Positions 45,486 through 54,784 of a DNA stretch of 64,000 nt are shown piece by piece. The stretch lies in NCBI RefSeq assembly GCF_025913575.1, contig NZ_CP109785.1, positions 1,798,001-1,862,000 of the forward strand, written 5' to 3'. The first letter of the stretch is position 1. Every line of letters starts with the position of its first letter. The position numbers and the translations under genes are program-made. The notes below the pieces were generated by a model, which saw only the letters and a program-made list of their open reading frames with translations, searched no databases and was not told where the DNA came from. This stretch comes from Halocatena marina. Lineage in GTDB: Archaea > Halobacteriota > Halobacteria > Halobacteriales > Haloarculaceae.

Positions 45486-46871
45486 ATGGTACGTAATTTC
45501 GGAAGAAATGAAACTACACGACGGACAGTACTCAAAGTATCTGCTATGGGTGCCAGCGCCCTCCTTGGAGGACTCGCTGGCTGTCTCGGGGGAAACACCA
45601 ACTCGACAGGGACAGAGTCGGGAAAATTAGTGACAACGAATCGTGTTGGGTCGAAGAACGTAAAAGCCACATCTGTTCATTGGTTGCTTCCGGACGCATC
45701 TCACAAACAGGATGAAAATCCCGAGGTTGCGAAGGTGTACGAGCAACTGTTTGAAACGTGGGCAAAGGACCACCCGCGAGTTGCGATGGACCTACAGTAT
45801 AAAACGAATTTAGAACAGATGAAGACGAAACTGCTCCAAGCCGTGGCGAAAGGAAACGCCCCTACATCGGCGCAAGTTGATTCATTCTGGGTTCCCGATT
45901 TCACGGACTCGCTCCAACCAATGGACAGAGTGATCGAGAAACCGGACGACTGGTACCCGTTCGTCAAAGATATTGTTCATCAAAACGGAAGTTGGAGAGC
46001 TGTTTGGAAGAACACTGATTGTCGAGCCCTCTACTACCGCCAAGACCTTATTGATAAGTACAACGGTGGAAACCCGCCAAAAACGTGGGATGAGCTCATT
46101 CAAGTCGGGAAAGATATCAAGGGAAACGAGAACATGGCCGGCTACATGTACAACGGCGGGAAGTGGGAAGCCACCACGTTCGACAATTTGGCGATGTACT
46201 GGGCACAGGGAGGTAATCTCGTCAATGATGAGGGAAAACCCGTACTCGATACACCGGCGAATAAGCGTGCACTGCTCAGCGTGTTCAAGTTTTTCAAACG
46301 GACGGTCGATTCCGGTGTCACGCCCCAACGAGTCGTGAACATCACCGATTACGGTCGACTCCGGGAAGCCGCTCTCAATGGACAGACGGCAATGTTCCTT
46401 GGTGGAAACTGGCAAATATCGACCATCAAACAACAGGTCGATAGCAAAGAGGAGTGGAAGAAATGGAAGGTTGCGAAAATCCCACAGCGCAAACCGGATA
46501 TCGCATCGACCGGCACAGGTGGATGGACGGTCGGTGTGTTTTCTCAGGACGAAACGAAACGCAGTGCAGCGGTCGACTACGCGGGACTGTTCGCGAAAAA
46601 GACGAATATGGCGAATCTGTGTAAGGCAGGTGGATTCCTTCCAACTCGGAAGTCGGTGTTCGAGGAGACGAAGTTCTTCTCAGATGACCCGTACATGCAG
46701 AAGTACAAGAAACTGCTGACGGACGGTCGTGCTCGGCCCGGCGTTCCGATTTATCTCACGATTTCCTCGGAGTGGCAGACTGCTGTTGGAAAAGTTCTCA
46801 CCGGACAGGCCTCGCCAAAGGCGGCAGTCAATACGATGATCAAGAACGTGAACGCTGAATACGAGGGTTGA
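45486..46871 (+). CDS. Carbohydrate ABC transporter substrate-binding lipoprotein
   Basis: 461 residues. Twin arginines (TTRRTVLK, Arg12-Arg13), a hydrophobic stretch and the lipobox LAGC (Cys33) indicate Tat export and a lipid anchor at the cell surface. The mature part is a type-2 (maltose-type) binding protein. It has a FETWAKDHPRVAMDLQYKTN region, then DSFWVPDFTDSLQPMD, RQDLIDKYNGGNPPKTWDEL, and the characteristic GGWTVGVFSQD with W. These features match extracellular solute-binding proteins of family 1. The sugar is not known. It is the first gene of the operon with the two permeases, ATPase and dehydrogenase. Confidence 0.92.
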   Translation: MVRNFGRNETTRRTVLKVSAMGASALLGGLAGCLGGNTNSTGTESGKLVTTNRVGSKNVKATSVHWLLPDASHKQDENPEVAKVYEQLFETWAKDHPRVAMDLQYKTNLEQMKTKLLQAVAKGNAPTSAQVDSFWVPDFTDSLQPMDRVIEKPDDWYPFVKDIVHQNGSWRAVWKNTDCRALYYRQDLIDKYNGGNPPKTWDELIQVGKDIKGNENMAGYMYNGGKWEATTFDNLAMYWAQGGNLVNDEGKPVLDTPANKRALLSVFKFFKRTVDSGVTPQRVVNITDYGRLREAALNGQTAMFLGGNWQISTIKQQVDSKEEWKKWKVAKIPQRKPDIASTGTGGWTVGVFSQDETKRSAAVDYAGLFAKKTNMANLCKAGGFLPTRKSVFEETKFFSDDPYMQKYKKLLTDGRARPGVPIYLTISSEWQTAVGKVLTGQASPKAAVNTMIKNVNAEYEG

Positions 46872-46937
46872 ATCCGAAGCCATGCTCATAATCCATCGCT
46901 CTACAAACGCATGGAAGCTGACGGCGGGTGATACACT

Positions 46938-47885
46938 GTGTCTGTGAGTACCGAACGGCTACCGGATAGCGTTCACAATGCTGTGGCCTCCGTTACTGGC
47001 TCATTCGAGCGATTCCAAGAGACGCCGCTCACGTGGATCGCACCGGCGATCCTATTTCTCCTTCTCTTTCGGTTGTATCCACTCTTCGAAGCGGTTCGGA
47101 TGAGTTTCACGAACATGAAACTCACAGAACTGGGAGCAGAGTACGTCGGCGTCGAATCATACATGCAGATCCTTTCGTCGCCATCGTTCTGGACAATGGC
47201 GAGGATCACGGTCATTTTCGTCGTGGCAAGCGTTGTCCTCCAGATCGTCCTCGGGATGATTCTCGCACTTGCCATCGATTACGGCGTCAGAGAGAAGCTA
47301 TACGGAAGCGTTTCGACTCGTGTTGCTGTCCTCTCTGCGTGGGTGATTCCGGGGATCGTTATCGGGATCCTCTGGAAGATCATGCTCATCGAGGCGAACT
47401 ACGGCGTTGTCAATTTCATGTTGCTCCAGTTGGGATTCGACGTCGTATCATTTCTCTCTGATCCACAGATGGCCCTCGTGTCAACGATTACGGCAAATAC
47501 GTGGCGTGGAACAGCGTTCTCGATGATCATGCTGTACGCTGGACTGCAGCAGGTACCCACACATCTCTACGACGCAGCACGGGTCGACGGTGCACGGGCG
47601 TTACAACGGTTTCGGTACGTGACGCTCCCGCAGATAAAATCAGTCGTATTCATCAATCTCGTGTTGATCACGATCTACACGCTGAACACCTTCGACATGA
47701 TAATGAGCCTGACAGGCGGTGGACCGGGGCACGCGACGGAAGTTCTGGCGCTGTTCATGTACTTCGAAGGATTCGAACGGTTCGATATCGGTCAAGCCGC
47801 TGCAGTCGCAGTGATGATGCTCGTTGTGAACATCGTGATGACTGCGATCTACATGCGCCTATTCATCGACGAGGAGGAGTTCTAA
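46938..47885 (+). CDS. Sugar ABC transporter permease (MalF type)
   Basis: 315 residues from a GTG. Six hydrophobic helices are visible, beginning TWIAPAILFLLLFRLYPLFEAVRMSF. The EAA loop reads YDAARVDGARALQRFRYVTLPQIK, the contact site for the ATPase. The first helix is followed by a periplasm-side loop of the MalF/UgpA type. It partners the permease at 47887, which starts two bases after its stop. Together they form the transmembrane channel of the sugar importer. Confidence 0.92.
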   Translation: MSVSTERLPDSVHNAVASVTGSFERFQETPLTWIAPAILFLLLFRLYPLFEAVRMSFTNMKLTELGAEYVGVESYMQILSSPSFWTMARITVIFVVASVVLQIVLGMILALAIDYGVREKLYGSVSTRVAVLSAWVIPGIVIGILWKIMLIEANYGVVNFMLLQLGFDVVSFLSDPQMALVSTITANTWRGTAFSMIMLYAGLQQVPTHLYDAARVDGARALQRFRYVTLPQIKSVVFINLVLITIYTLNTFDMIMSLTGGGPGHATEVLALFMYFEGFERFDIGQAAAVAVMMLVVNIVMTAIYMRLFIDEEEF

Positions 47886-47886
47886 A

Positions 47887-48747
47887 ATGAGCGTACAGCA
47901 CCGAATCGATTCGATTTCCCGCACACTCTCTGTGTACACTGTGGTAACGTACGCGATCTATGTGCTCGCAGGCGTATTTTTCCTGTTCCCGGTGCTCTGG
48001 GTGCTCTCGATGAGTCTTCGGATTGATGGATCAGTGATTTCGTATCCCGTGCAGTTCATTCCGCAAGAGATCACCCTCGACCCATACGCTGAGGTGTTAC
48101 AGGATTCATCGATGGTGACGTGGATACTCAATTCGGTGAAAATCGCTGTGCTCGAAGTCATTGGAATCATTATCGTAACGCTGCCAGCAGCGTACGCATT
48201 CTCTCGGTTCGATTTTCGAGGAAAAAAGCCGCTGCTCTTCTCAGTACTGTTGTTTCAGATGATCTCGCCGGTCGTCATCGTCATTCCGCTCTACAATCTG
48301 ATGAACCAGCTGCAACTACTGGATACCCATCTCGGACTCATTCTCCTCTATATCGGGCTGCAAGTTCCGTTCTCGATCTGGCTCCTCAAGAGCTACTTCG
48401 ATACGATTCCAGACGGATTGGACGAAGCAGCTCGCGTTGATGGCTGTAATCGGTTGCAAACCCTTCTTTACGTCTTGCTCCCATCGATGGCACCGGGAAT
48501 TGCTGTCGTTGCGATTTTCAACTTCGTATTCGCGTGGGCTGAATTCGTGATGGCATTCACGGTTCTCGATAGCAATCGGCTCTACACTGTCTCAATTGGC
48601 CTCTTCTCGTTTCAGGGACAGTATAGCACAGACTGGCGCGTCATCTCCGCAGCGAGTATCATCGCCATGCTCCCGCTGTTGGTGATGTTCATCGCGCTAC
48701 AGCGATACTTCGTTAAAGGACTCGTCGAGGGGGCAGTCAAAGGATGA
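47887..48747 (+). CDS. Sugar ABC transporter permease (MalG type)
   Basis: 286 residues with six hydrophobic helices. The EAA loop is DEAARVDGCNRLQTLLYVLLPSMAPG. PLYNLMNQLQLLDTHLGLILLYIGLQVPFSIWLL marks the MalG side, with a C-terminal PLLVMFIALQRYFVKGLVEGAVKG like UgpE/MalG proteins. The start is two bases after the MalF-type stop, so translation is coupled. It makes up the second half of the heterodimeric membrane channel. Confidence 0.92.
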   Translation: MSVQHRIDSISRTLSVYTVVTYAIYVLAGVFFLFPVLWVLSMSLRIDGSVISYPVQFIPQEITLDPYAEVLQDSSMVTWILNSVKIAVLEVIGIIIVTLPAAYAFSRFDFRGKKPLLFSVLLFQMISPVVIVIPLYNLMNQLQLLDTHLGLILLYIGLQVPFSIWLLKSYFDTIPDGLDEAARVDGCNRLQTLLYVLLPSMAPGIAVVAIFNFVFAWAEFVMAFTVLDSNRLYTVSIGLFSFQGQYSTDWRVISAASIIAMLPLLVMFIALQRYFVKGLVEGAVKG

Positions 48748-48856
48748 ACACACTCGTCCACCCGTTCGAACACTCGCCTTCCTCTCCGAAGCCAATCGCA
48801 GAAACGCACATGAACGACGGTAATAACGTCCAGTATTCGAATGCTGGAACCCACAG

Positions 48857-50008
48857 ATGTCGACAGTAGAAATCACGGAGTTGACCAAGCGGTATCGTAC
48901 AGGATCGAACAGCGAGCTGATCGCTGTCGAGAATCTCAGCATCGAACTCGAAGACGGGGAATTTCTCGTCCTCGTTGGACCCTCTGGCTGTGGGAAATCC
49001 ACAACGCTTCGCTGTATTGCAGGTCTCGAAACGATCAGTGAGGGTGAAATCAGATTCGGAGACACCGACGTGACAGGGACGACACCCGAGGAGCGAAACA
49101 TTGCGATGGTGTTCCAGAACTACGCGCTGTATCCACACATGACCGCCCGACAGAACATGGCATTTGGGCTGAAAATGACAACAGATATTTCAAAAGAAGA
49201 GCGACACAGCAGGGTTATCGATGCAGCACAAACACTCAGCATCGAGGAGTTACTTACGGACAAGCCAAAGGAACTCTCTGGCGGGCAACAACAGCGCGTC
49301 GCACTCGGACGAGCGATCATCCGAGAGCCCGAAGTATTCTTAATGGATGAACCGCTGTCGAATCTCGACGCGAAGCTCCGAACGCAGATGCGGACCGAGA
49401 TCCAACAACTACAGTCAGAACTCGGGGTTACGACGGTTTATGTGACACACGATCAGACAGAAGCAATGACGATGGGTGATCGGATCGCCGTTCTCAATGA
49501 TGGCACACTGCAACAGGTCGGAACACCACTCGAATGTTACTACGAGCCGGAGAATCTCTTCGTCGCGAATTTCATTGGCGAACCGTCAATGAATTTCTTC
49601 GAATTCGAACTGATGGGGACATCGCTCGTTGGCGAAACCATCGACTACACGCTTTCAACTCAGTACGACGAATCCATCGACGACGGGACTGTCGTGACGC
49701 TCGGCATTCGACCGGAAGACATCGAAATCGTCGAAGAAGGCGGTCAGAACACATTCAGAGGAACAGTTGAAGTCGTCGAACCAATGGGCGATCAGAACTT
49801 CCTCCATCTCGATCTGCATGGAACGGAGGTCACCGCGGCGATAGCGGGTGAGTACGATGTCGAAACCGAGACCGAAATATGGCTTCACGTTCCTCAAGCC
49901 AAGATTCATCTTTTCGATACTCAGACCGGAAAGGCGCTGTACAACTGCGAGCGACACAGCACCACGATTCCGACAGTAGCCGACGTTTCCGGAGGTGAAG
50001 TAGCGTGA
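48857..50008 (+). CDS. Sugar ABC transporter ATP-binding protein (MsmX/UgpC type)
   Basis: 383 residues. Walker A is GPSGCGKST (residues 41-49), the Q-loop is in MVFQNYALYPHMT, the signature is LSGGQQQR and Walker B is VFLMDEP. The switch His lies in VTHDQTEAMTMGD. After residue about 240 comes the OB-fold (TOBE) regulatory domain with RPEDIEIVE, seen in CUT1-type ATPases. It powers the permease pair. The stop overlaps the next start by 4 bases (GTGA), and a strong GGAGGTGA ribosome site precedes that start. Confidence 0.93.
   Translation: MSTVEITELTKRYRTGSNSELIAVENLSIELEDGEFLVLVGPSGCGKSTTLRCIAGLETISEGEIRFGDTDVTGTTPEERNIAMVFQNYALYPHMTARQNMAFGLKMTTDISKEERHSRVIDAAQTLSIEELLTDKPKELSGGQQQRVALGRAIIREPEVFLMDEPLSNLDAKLRTQMRTEIQQLQSELGVTTVYVTHDQTEAMTMGDRIAVLNDGTLQQVGTPLECYYEPENLFVANFIGEPSMNFFEFELMGTSLVGETIDYTLSTQYDESIDDGTVVTLGIRPEDIEIVEEGGQNTFRGTVEVVEPMGDQNFLHLDLHGTEVTAAIAGEYDVETETEIWLHVPQAKIHLFDTQTGKALYNCERHSTTIPTVADVSGGEVA
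49991..49998 (+). promoter_or_regulatory. Strong Shine-Dalgarno site for the Gfo/Idh/MocA gene
   Basis: GGAGGTGA, a perfect match to the 3' end of 16S rRNA, ends six bases before the GTG start at 50005. It lies inside the ATPase gene, so the dehydrogenase is probably translated efficiently despite its non-ATG start. Confidence 0.7.
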
Positions 50009-51042
50009 CGATCCGTCTGGCAGCGATCGGTCTCGGAACGCTCGGAGAGCACGAACTCGAAATTTACGAAGAGATCCCAGACGTCGATATCACCGCGGGA
50101 GCTGACATCGAGAAAGGCAAGAGAGAACGGTTCGAGAGTCGGTTCGACGCACCTGCTTACGAAACTCACGAGCAACTGCTCGAAGCACACGGCGATGAAC
50201 TCGACGCAGCCTCAATCGTCACCCCACACACGCTTCATTACGAACAGGCAATGGCGTGTCTCGAACGGGAATTGCATCTCTTCATCGAAAAGCCGCTCGT
50301 CACGGATGTCACCCACGCGCAAACGCTCGTTAAAACAGCCGATCGACAGGGATGCGTTCTCGTTGTTGGATACCAGCGTCACTATCATCCAGTGTATAAG
50401 GAGATCAAACGACGAATTGAATCAGGACAGATCGGTCGAGTGCACAGCCTCAACTGTTATATGGGTCAGCATTGGATCCGGAAATTCGAAAACGCGTGGC
50501 GAACGAATCCCAGCCTCTCGGGCGGTGGCCAGCTGTACGACTCCGGATCGCATCTCCTCGACACGCTGCTGTGGACGACTGGAACGACTCCGGTCGCTGT
50601 CGGGGCGATGATGGACACTCGTGAGCACGATGTGGACGTGACCAGTGCGCTCACACTGTCATTGGAGCGTGATGGAAACCCAGTCACTGGAAGTGTTCTC
50701 GTGACCGCTGACGGAACGGAGGACCCCTCGACGTACGAGGGGCTGGTTATCTGGGGAACGGAGGGACGACTGACGTACACGCGTGATACACTGACCATCA
50801 CGCGGCGTGACACAGCTCCTGAGGAGATCACAGTCGATGGAGCCACGGATTTCAAAACGTTGCTTCGCTACAAGCTCACCGACTTCATCGAAGCCGTCCG
50901 CGGAGAACACGAGCCGACTGTTCCAGGCTCGTACGGACAGATCGTGGTTGCTCTCACAGAAGCGGCGTATGATGCGTACCGAACGGGAACAACGGTCGGT
51001 GTTGCGCAGTATCTCGAAACAGCCACCCCTGCAACAGACTAG
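50005..51042 (+). CDS. Gfo/Idh/MocA-family sugar oxidoreductase
   Basis: 345 residues from GTG. The N-terminal Rossmann fold begins RLAAIGLGTLGEHELEIYEEIP, then DITAGADIEKGKRERFESRF. The strand with HLFIEKPLV gives the EKP motif with the catalytic-site Lys. The second domain contains VGYQRHYHPVYKEIKRRIESGQIG and the RTNPSLSGGGQLYDSGSHLLDTLLW substrate-loop pattern with conserved His and Asp. It should oxidise a sugar or sugar derivative with NAD(P). It ends the ABC operon, so it most likely acts on what the transporter brings in. Confidence 0.92.
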   Translation: MTIRLAAIGLGTLGEHELEIYEEIPDVDITAGADIEKGKRERFESRFDAPAYETHEQLLEAHGDELDAASIVTPHTLHYEQAMACLERELHLFIEKPLVTDVTHAQTLVKTADRQGCVLVVGYQRHYHPVYKEIKRRIESGQIGRVHSLNCYMGQHWIRKFENAWRTNPSLSGGGQLYDSGSHLLDTLLWTTGTTPVAVGAMMDTREHDVDVTSALTLSLERDGNPVTGSVLVTADGTEDPSTYEGLVIWGTEGRLTYTRDTLTITRRDTAPEEITVDGATDFKTLLRYKLTDFIEAVRGEHEPTVPGSYGQIVVALTEAAYDAYRTGTTVGVAQYLETATPATD

Positions 51043-51856
51043 CACTGATTCTGCGTTTGTTCTTGAGAGGTGTTGGACGTTCTGAGCTCAGGATTATCGC
51101 GGTGCCTGGTTCATCACGTCGGGGTGGCCTCACTAATCAAACCGCTAGAATGAATGTGTAGTCGGTTCTGATCTGCCGTCTAATCACGTTTTTGAAACGA
51201 TCGAACGTATCCACTGTCGATGACAGAGCAACGATATTCAGACATCAATCACCGATAGAAGTAGTTGTACCGACACGTACCGATCTCTTTGGGAGACGAC
51301 GTCTCAACCAGCTCAATTACGAACCAACTGAAATGACCGCACAAGCATCCTCGACTCGCTCTGAAATCTCCCATCTGTTTTATCCAAGATCTGCCGCTAC
51401 TGTCGCCGGGTAGGACTGATACCGCAGTTTTGGTGAAATGACAGAATAGGCTGGACGAGTCCGTTCGATTGTCTTTCGCACACATCCTCATCCAATTTAT
51501 TACGTACGAATATTTTAATCAATCGATGAGTATTTTTCTAAAAACGTGGATGAGGTGTTGTGTTGTCGGTGGTGATGGTTCGTTCGATCGGTTCTTCGAG
51601 CTCAAAGGAGACAACGAATCGACCTCCATCAGTCGTTCACTGGACGAATCCGTCGATAAACCACGGTAGAAGCGCTGTAATTGAGAATTGTACGATATCG
51701 AAACCGAGTAGTGAATTTTGAATCAATATATTGGTGTGGTATAGCAATTCGCCTGAGATCTGTTCACTTCATCCATATCTATCACTCACAAATAGGGTGT
51801 TCCTACCGGAGAGCGAAGGTATATACACAATCGCGGAGTACATTGAATCGTTACTT
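51043..51856. other. Intergenic region
   Basis: About 800 bases between the dehydrogenase and the MATE transporter. Frames here are short and unconvincing. AT-rich segments occur at 51490-51545 and 51690-51740, which may hold the promoter of the MATE gene. No RNA gene or hairpin stands out. Confidence 0.45.
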
Positions 51857-53302
51857 GTGTCACGTGTTCCGAATCCCATACGACTTGTAGTGCTGTACAT
51901 AGGACTTGCTCTCGTCCGCATCGACCTCCTCAGCCGTGAGCGTGCCCGTCGGACCACGAAATTAGCGTGGCCACGTATTGTCACGGGTATTGCTCGGATG
52001 TCTAAAAACGCGGTCGACGTAGCGATGGTTGGCATTGCCCTCGGTTCGACTGCCATCGCAGGAGTCGGATTTGCTGGTCCGTATTGGGGATTCGCGTTTG
52101 CGGTTGGTGGGGGAATTGCCGCAGGGACAATTGCTCTTGTCTCACAACGGTTTGGCGCTAAAGAATTCAGGGATCTCGGGCAAGCGGTCCGCTCTAGTGC
52201 TATCATCGTCGTCGTCATCACGATCCCGATCACAGCCTTCTTCAGTCTGTTCTCAGTCGAATTGATCTCGATTCTGAGCAGCGATCCCGAAGTGGTCCGA
52301 TTCGGATCGACGTATCTCCAAATTGTCTCGCTCGGCATTCCATTTGCAGCGTTGAATCTCATCGGAAGTCGCGTCTTTATTGGGATCGACGACGCGTGGA
52401 CACCGATGGTCCTCCGATCGGGTGGCGCTATCGCTAATATCGCGTTCAACGCGGTTTTGATCTTTGGCTTCGATCTCGGTGTCACTGGCGCAGCGATGGG
52501 TACCGTCCTCTCGAATGTGCTCGTGACAGGAATATTCGTGGTCGCGCTCGTTGCGGGCCGACTCCCTGGTATCGGTGCGTTCCCGGTGCAGATCGATCCG
52601 TTTGGTACGTACATCAATCTCGAAATCATCAAGCAGCTGGTCGAGATCGGAACGCCCGTCGTAGGACGAAGCCTCGTGTGGACGGTCGCTGAGTTTCCGA
52701 TGCTCGCAATCGTCGCCATATTCGGGAGCGATGTCGTTGCCGCGTTCGTCATCGCTCGTCGCATCTGGGGACTGATGAACACACCAGGGTGGGGATTCGG
52801 GCTTGCTGCTAGCAGTCTCGTCGGGCAAAAGCTTGGAGCCGGTGACGAAGGCACTGCGGAAGCGTACGGGCACGAAATCATCCGATTTGCGGTCGCAGTG
52901 TATCTTGTTTCAGCAGCGGTCGTCTTCCTATTTGCCGAGCCAATCGTCGTTTCGTTCGTCAGCAGTCCAACCGATCCGTCCGTTGGAGTCGCTGTTTCGC
53001 TCGTTTCGGTCGCCTGCGTTGCCGTCGTGTTACAAGGTGTCTCTGGTGGAGCTGCAGGGCCACTCGACGCCAGCGGCGACACGCGCTGGCCGTTCTACAG
53101 CCAAGCGTTCGGGATGTTCTGCTGTTCGATCCCGCTCACGTATCTTGGTGCGACGACGTCGCTCGGGCTCGACGGGCTGTATCTCGCGTTCATTGCTGAA
53201 ACGGCGGTCCCAGCAGCGCTCAACTACTACCGCTTTTCGACGAACAAGTGGAAAGAAGTCAGCCGCAGTTATCGGGTGAACAGCAGCGTTTCCGACGACT
53301 GA
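51857..53302 (+). CDS. MATE-family multidrug/cation efflux transporter
   Basis: 481 residues from a GTG at 51857, chosen because VPNPIRLVVLYIGLALVRIDLLSRERA matches the start of haloarchaeal MATE proteins. A much longer frame from 51731 has a foreign leader. There are about 12 hydrophobic helices; the region AWPRIVTGIARMSKNAVDVAMVGIALG and a second-half repeat (WTVAEFPMLAIVAIFGSDVVAAFVIARRIW) are typical. The family exports cationic compounds by Na+ or H+ antiport. It lies 814 bases after the sugar operon and 25 bases from the convergent alcohol dehydrogenase gene. Confidence 0.88.
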   Translation: MSRVPNPIRLVVLYIGLALVRIDLLSRERARRTTKLAWPRIVTGIARMSKNAVDVAMVGIALGSTAIAGVGFAGPYWGFAFAVGGGIAAGTIALVSQRFGAKEFRDLGQAVRSSAIIVVVITIPITAFFSLFSVELISILSSDPEVVRFGSTYLQIVSLGIPFAALNLIGSRVFIGIDDAWTPMVLRSGGAIANIAFNAVLIFGFDLGVTGAAMGTVLSNVLVTGIFVVALVAGRLPGIGAFPVQIDPFGTYINLEIIKQLVEIGTPVVGRSLVWTVAEFPMLAIVAIFGSDVVAAFVIARRIWGLMNTPGWGFGLAASSLVGQKLGAGDEGTAEAYGHEIIRFAVAVYLVSAAVVFLFAEPIVVSFVSSPTDPSVGVAVSLVSVACVAVVLQGVSGGAAGPLDASGDTRWPFYSQAFGMFCCSIPLTYLGATTSLGLDGLYLAFIAETAVPAALNYYRFSTNKWKEVSRSYRVNSSVSDD

Positions 53303-53327
53303 TTCTGTCCTCGCGGCTGATTGTTGT

Positions 53328-54512
53328 TCAGTAGGCGTTTTCGAACAGTTCAACCGCGTCCTGTCGACTCATCGAACGAGGGTTACGATCAATATTGTGT
53401 TGTGAGTATTCGAACGCCACGTCAGCGAACGCCTCGAACTCGCTCTCGTCGATATCACCAAGTTCCCGGAGCTGATTCGGGATACCCATATCATCATTGA
53501 GTGCGGCGACGGCGTCTGCCGCACCGCGAGCCTGTTCGAGCGTTGTCTGATCGGTGCTGCCGAGTAAGTGTGCGATGTCTGCGAGACGGTCCGGCTCTGC
53601 GAGCACGTTATACCGCATCACGTGAGGGAGCAGGACGGCATTGGCCCGCCCGTGGCCGATTCCGTACTCGACACCGAGTGGATACGTGAGCGCGTGAACT
53701 GCCCCGAGCCCTGAATTGACGAACGCCTGTCCCGCCATCGTCGCTGCAAGGCTCATCCGGTAGCGGGCCTCGTCGTTGTGCGCTCCTTGGTGGACTGCCT
53801 GCCGTAAGTTCTCGCCAATCAGTTCGATCGCCCGACGTGCCAACACGTCAGTCATTGGCGTCCGGAGCGTCGAAACGTAGCTTTCGATGGCGTGGCTCAG
53901 CGCGTCCATCCCGGTCGCTGCGGCGATTGCGGGCGGCAGCGATCGAGTCAGCGTTGGATCGACGAGTGCGAGATCACAAAAGAGGTGTTCGGAGTAGACC
54001 ACCTTCTTGTTGTTACCGTCATCTTCATCGGCAAAAACGCCGATATGAGTGACTTCGCTCCCGGTCCCCGCTGTCGTCGGAACGAGCACGGTTGGGCGTC
54101 CCGGCCCCGGAACGTTGTCCATTCCCAGCATCTCACGAATCGGAGTATCGTGCTCGATGAGTACCGACGCGAGTTTCGCGGTGTCCAGACAGCTTCCCCC
54201 ACCGATACCCACAACGAGATCAGCGTCGACCTTCGATAGTGCTTCTGTGGCTTGCTCGGCCAAACGAAGCTTCGGCTCCGGTGTTACTCCATCGAAGACA
54301 TGGATATCGACGCTTGCCGCCGATAGCGCATCACAAACAGGAGCTGTGGCTCCTGCATCGGCGATATCGGCGTCTGTGACAATGAGTGCCGACTCGATCC
54401 CGTGGCGTGCGGCGAATCTTTTGAGTTCATCTGTCGCACCCATCCCGTATCGGATGTCGTTCGGACTTTTGATAGAGAAAGTATCATCGATAGAACCCAG
54501 TCCATTGAACAT
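53328..54512 (-). CDS. Iron-containing alcohol dehydrogenase
   Basis: 394 residues. The N-terminal domain has the NAD-binding GGGSCLDTAKLA and a PTTAGTGSEVT segment. The iron site includes MDALSHAIESYVS and the later GLGAVHALTYPLG and GIGHGRANAVLLPHV, with the His and Asp ligands of group III dehydrogenases. The expected chemistry is reversible oxidation of an alcohol to an aldehyde with NAD(P). It is divergent from the aldehyde dehydrogenase gene at 54785, and a shared promoter region suggests one oxidation pathway for the two. Confidence 0.9.
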   Translation of the reverse strand: MFNGLGSIDDTFSIKSPNDIRYGMGATDELKRFAARHGIESALIVTDADIADAGATAPVCDALSAASVDIHVFDGVTPEPKLRLAEQATEALSKVDADLVVGIGGGSCLDTAKLASVLIEHDTPIREMLGMDNVPGPGRPTVLVPTTAGTGSEVTHIGVFADEDDGNNKKVVYSEHLFCDLALVDPTLTRSLPPAIAAATGMDALSHAIESYVSTLRTPMTDVLARRAIELIGENLRQAVHQGAHNDEARYRMSLAATMAGQAFVNSGLGAVHALTYPLGVEYGIGHGRANAVLLPHVMRYNVLAEPDRLADIAHLLGSTDQTTLEQARGAADAVAALNDDMGIPNQLRELGDIDESEFEAFADVAFEYSQHNIDRNPRSMSRQDAVELFENAY

Positions 54513-54784
54513 GGCTCAAAGGGATCGGGAGCACACAAAAAACTGCCGTTCGTACTACTTCCGGAAGTGGCGAATTAATGGGCACACAGACAGCGACCGA
54601 GGTCTCGATTTTGAAACACAGATCGGTCGCTCAGATGGAGAGAACAAAGCTAGCTTTTGAATCTCGAAACAGACGACAGATCAGCAAACGCGAGCCAAGA
54701 TTCATCGAAACCGAGGCACGAGACCAAGCCGAATTTTCTGGTGGAACCGTAAGATCCGTATACCTATACAACGACACTCCTCGT

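Noticed and set aside
51769..53082. Long minus-strand open frame (437 codons) opposite the MATE gene
   Set aside because: Composition is Thr/Pro/Ser-rich with no family motif, and the plus strand has a clear MATE protein. It is a shadow frame from codon bias.
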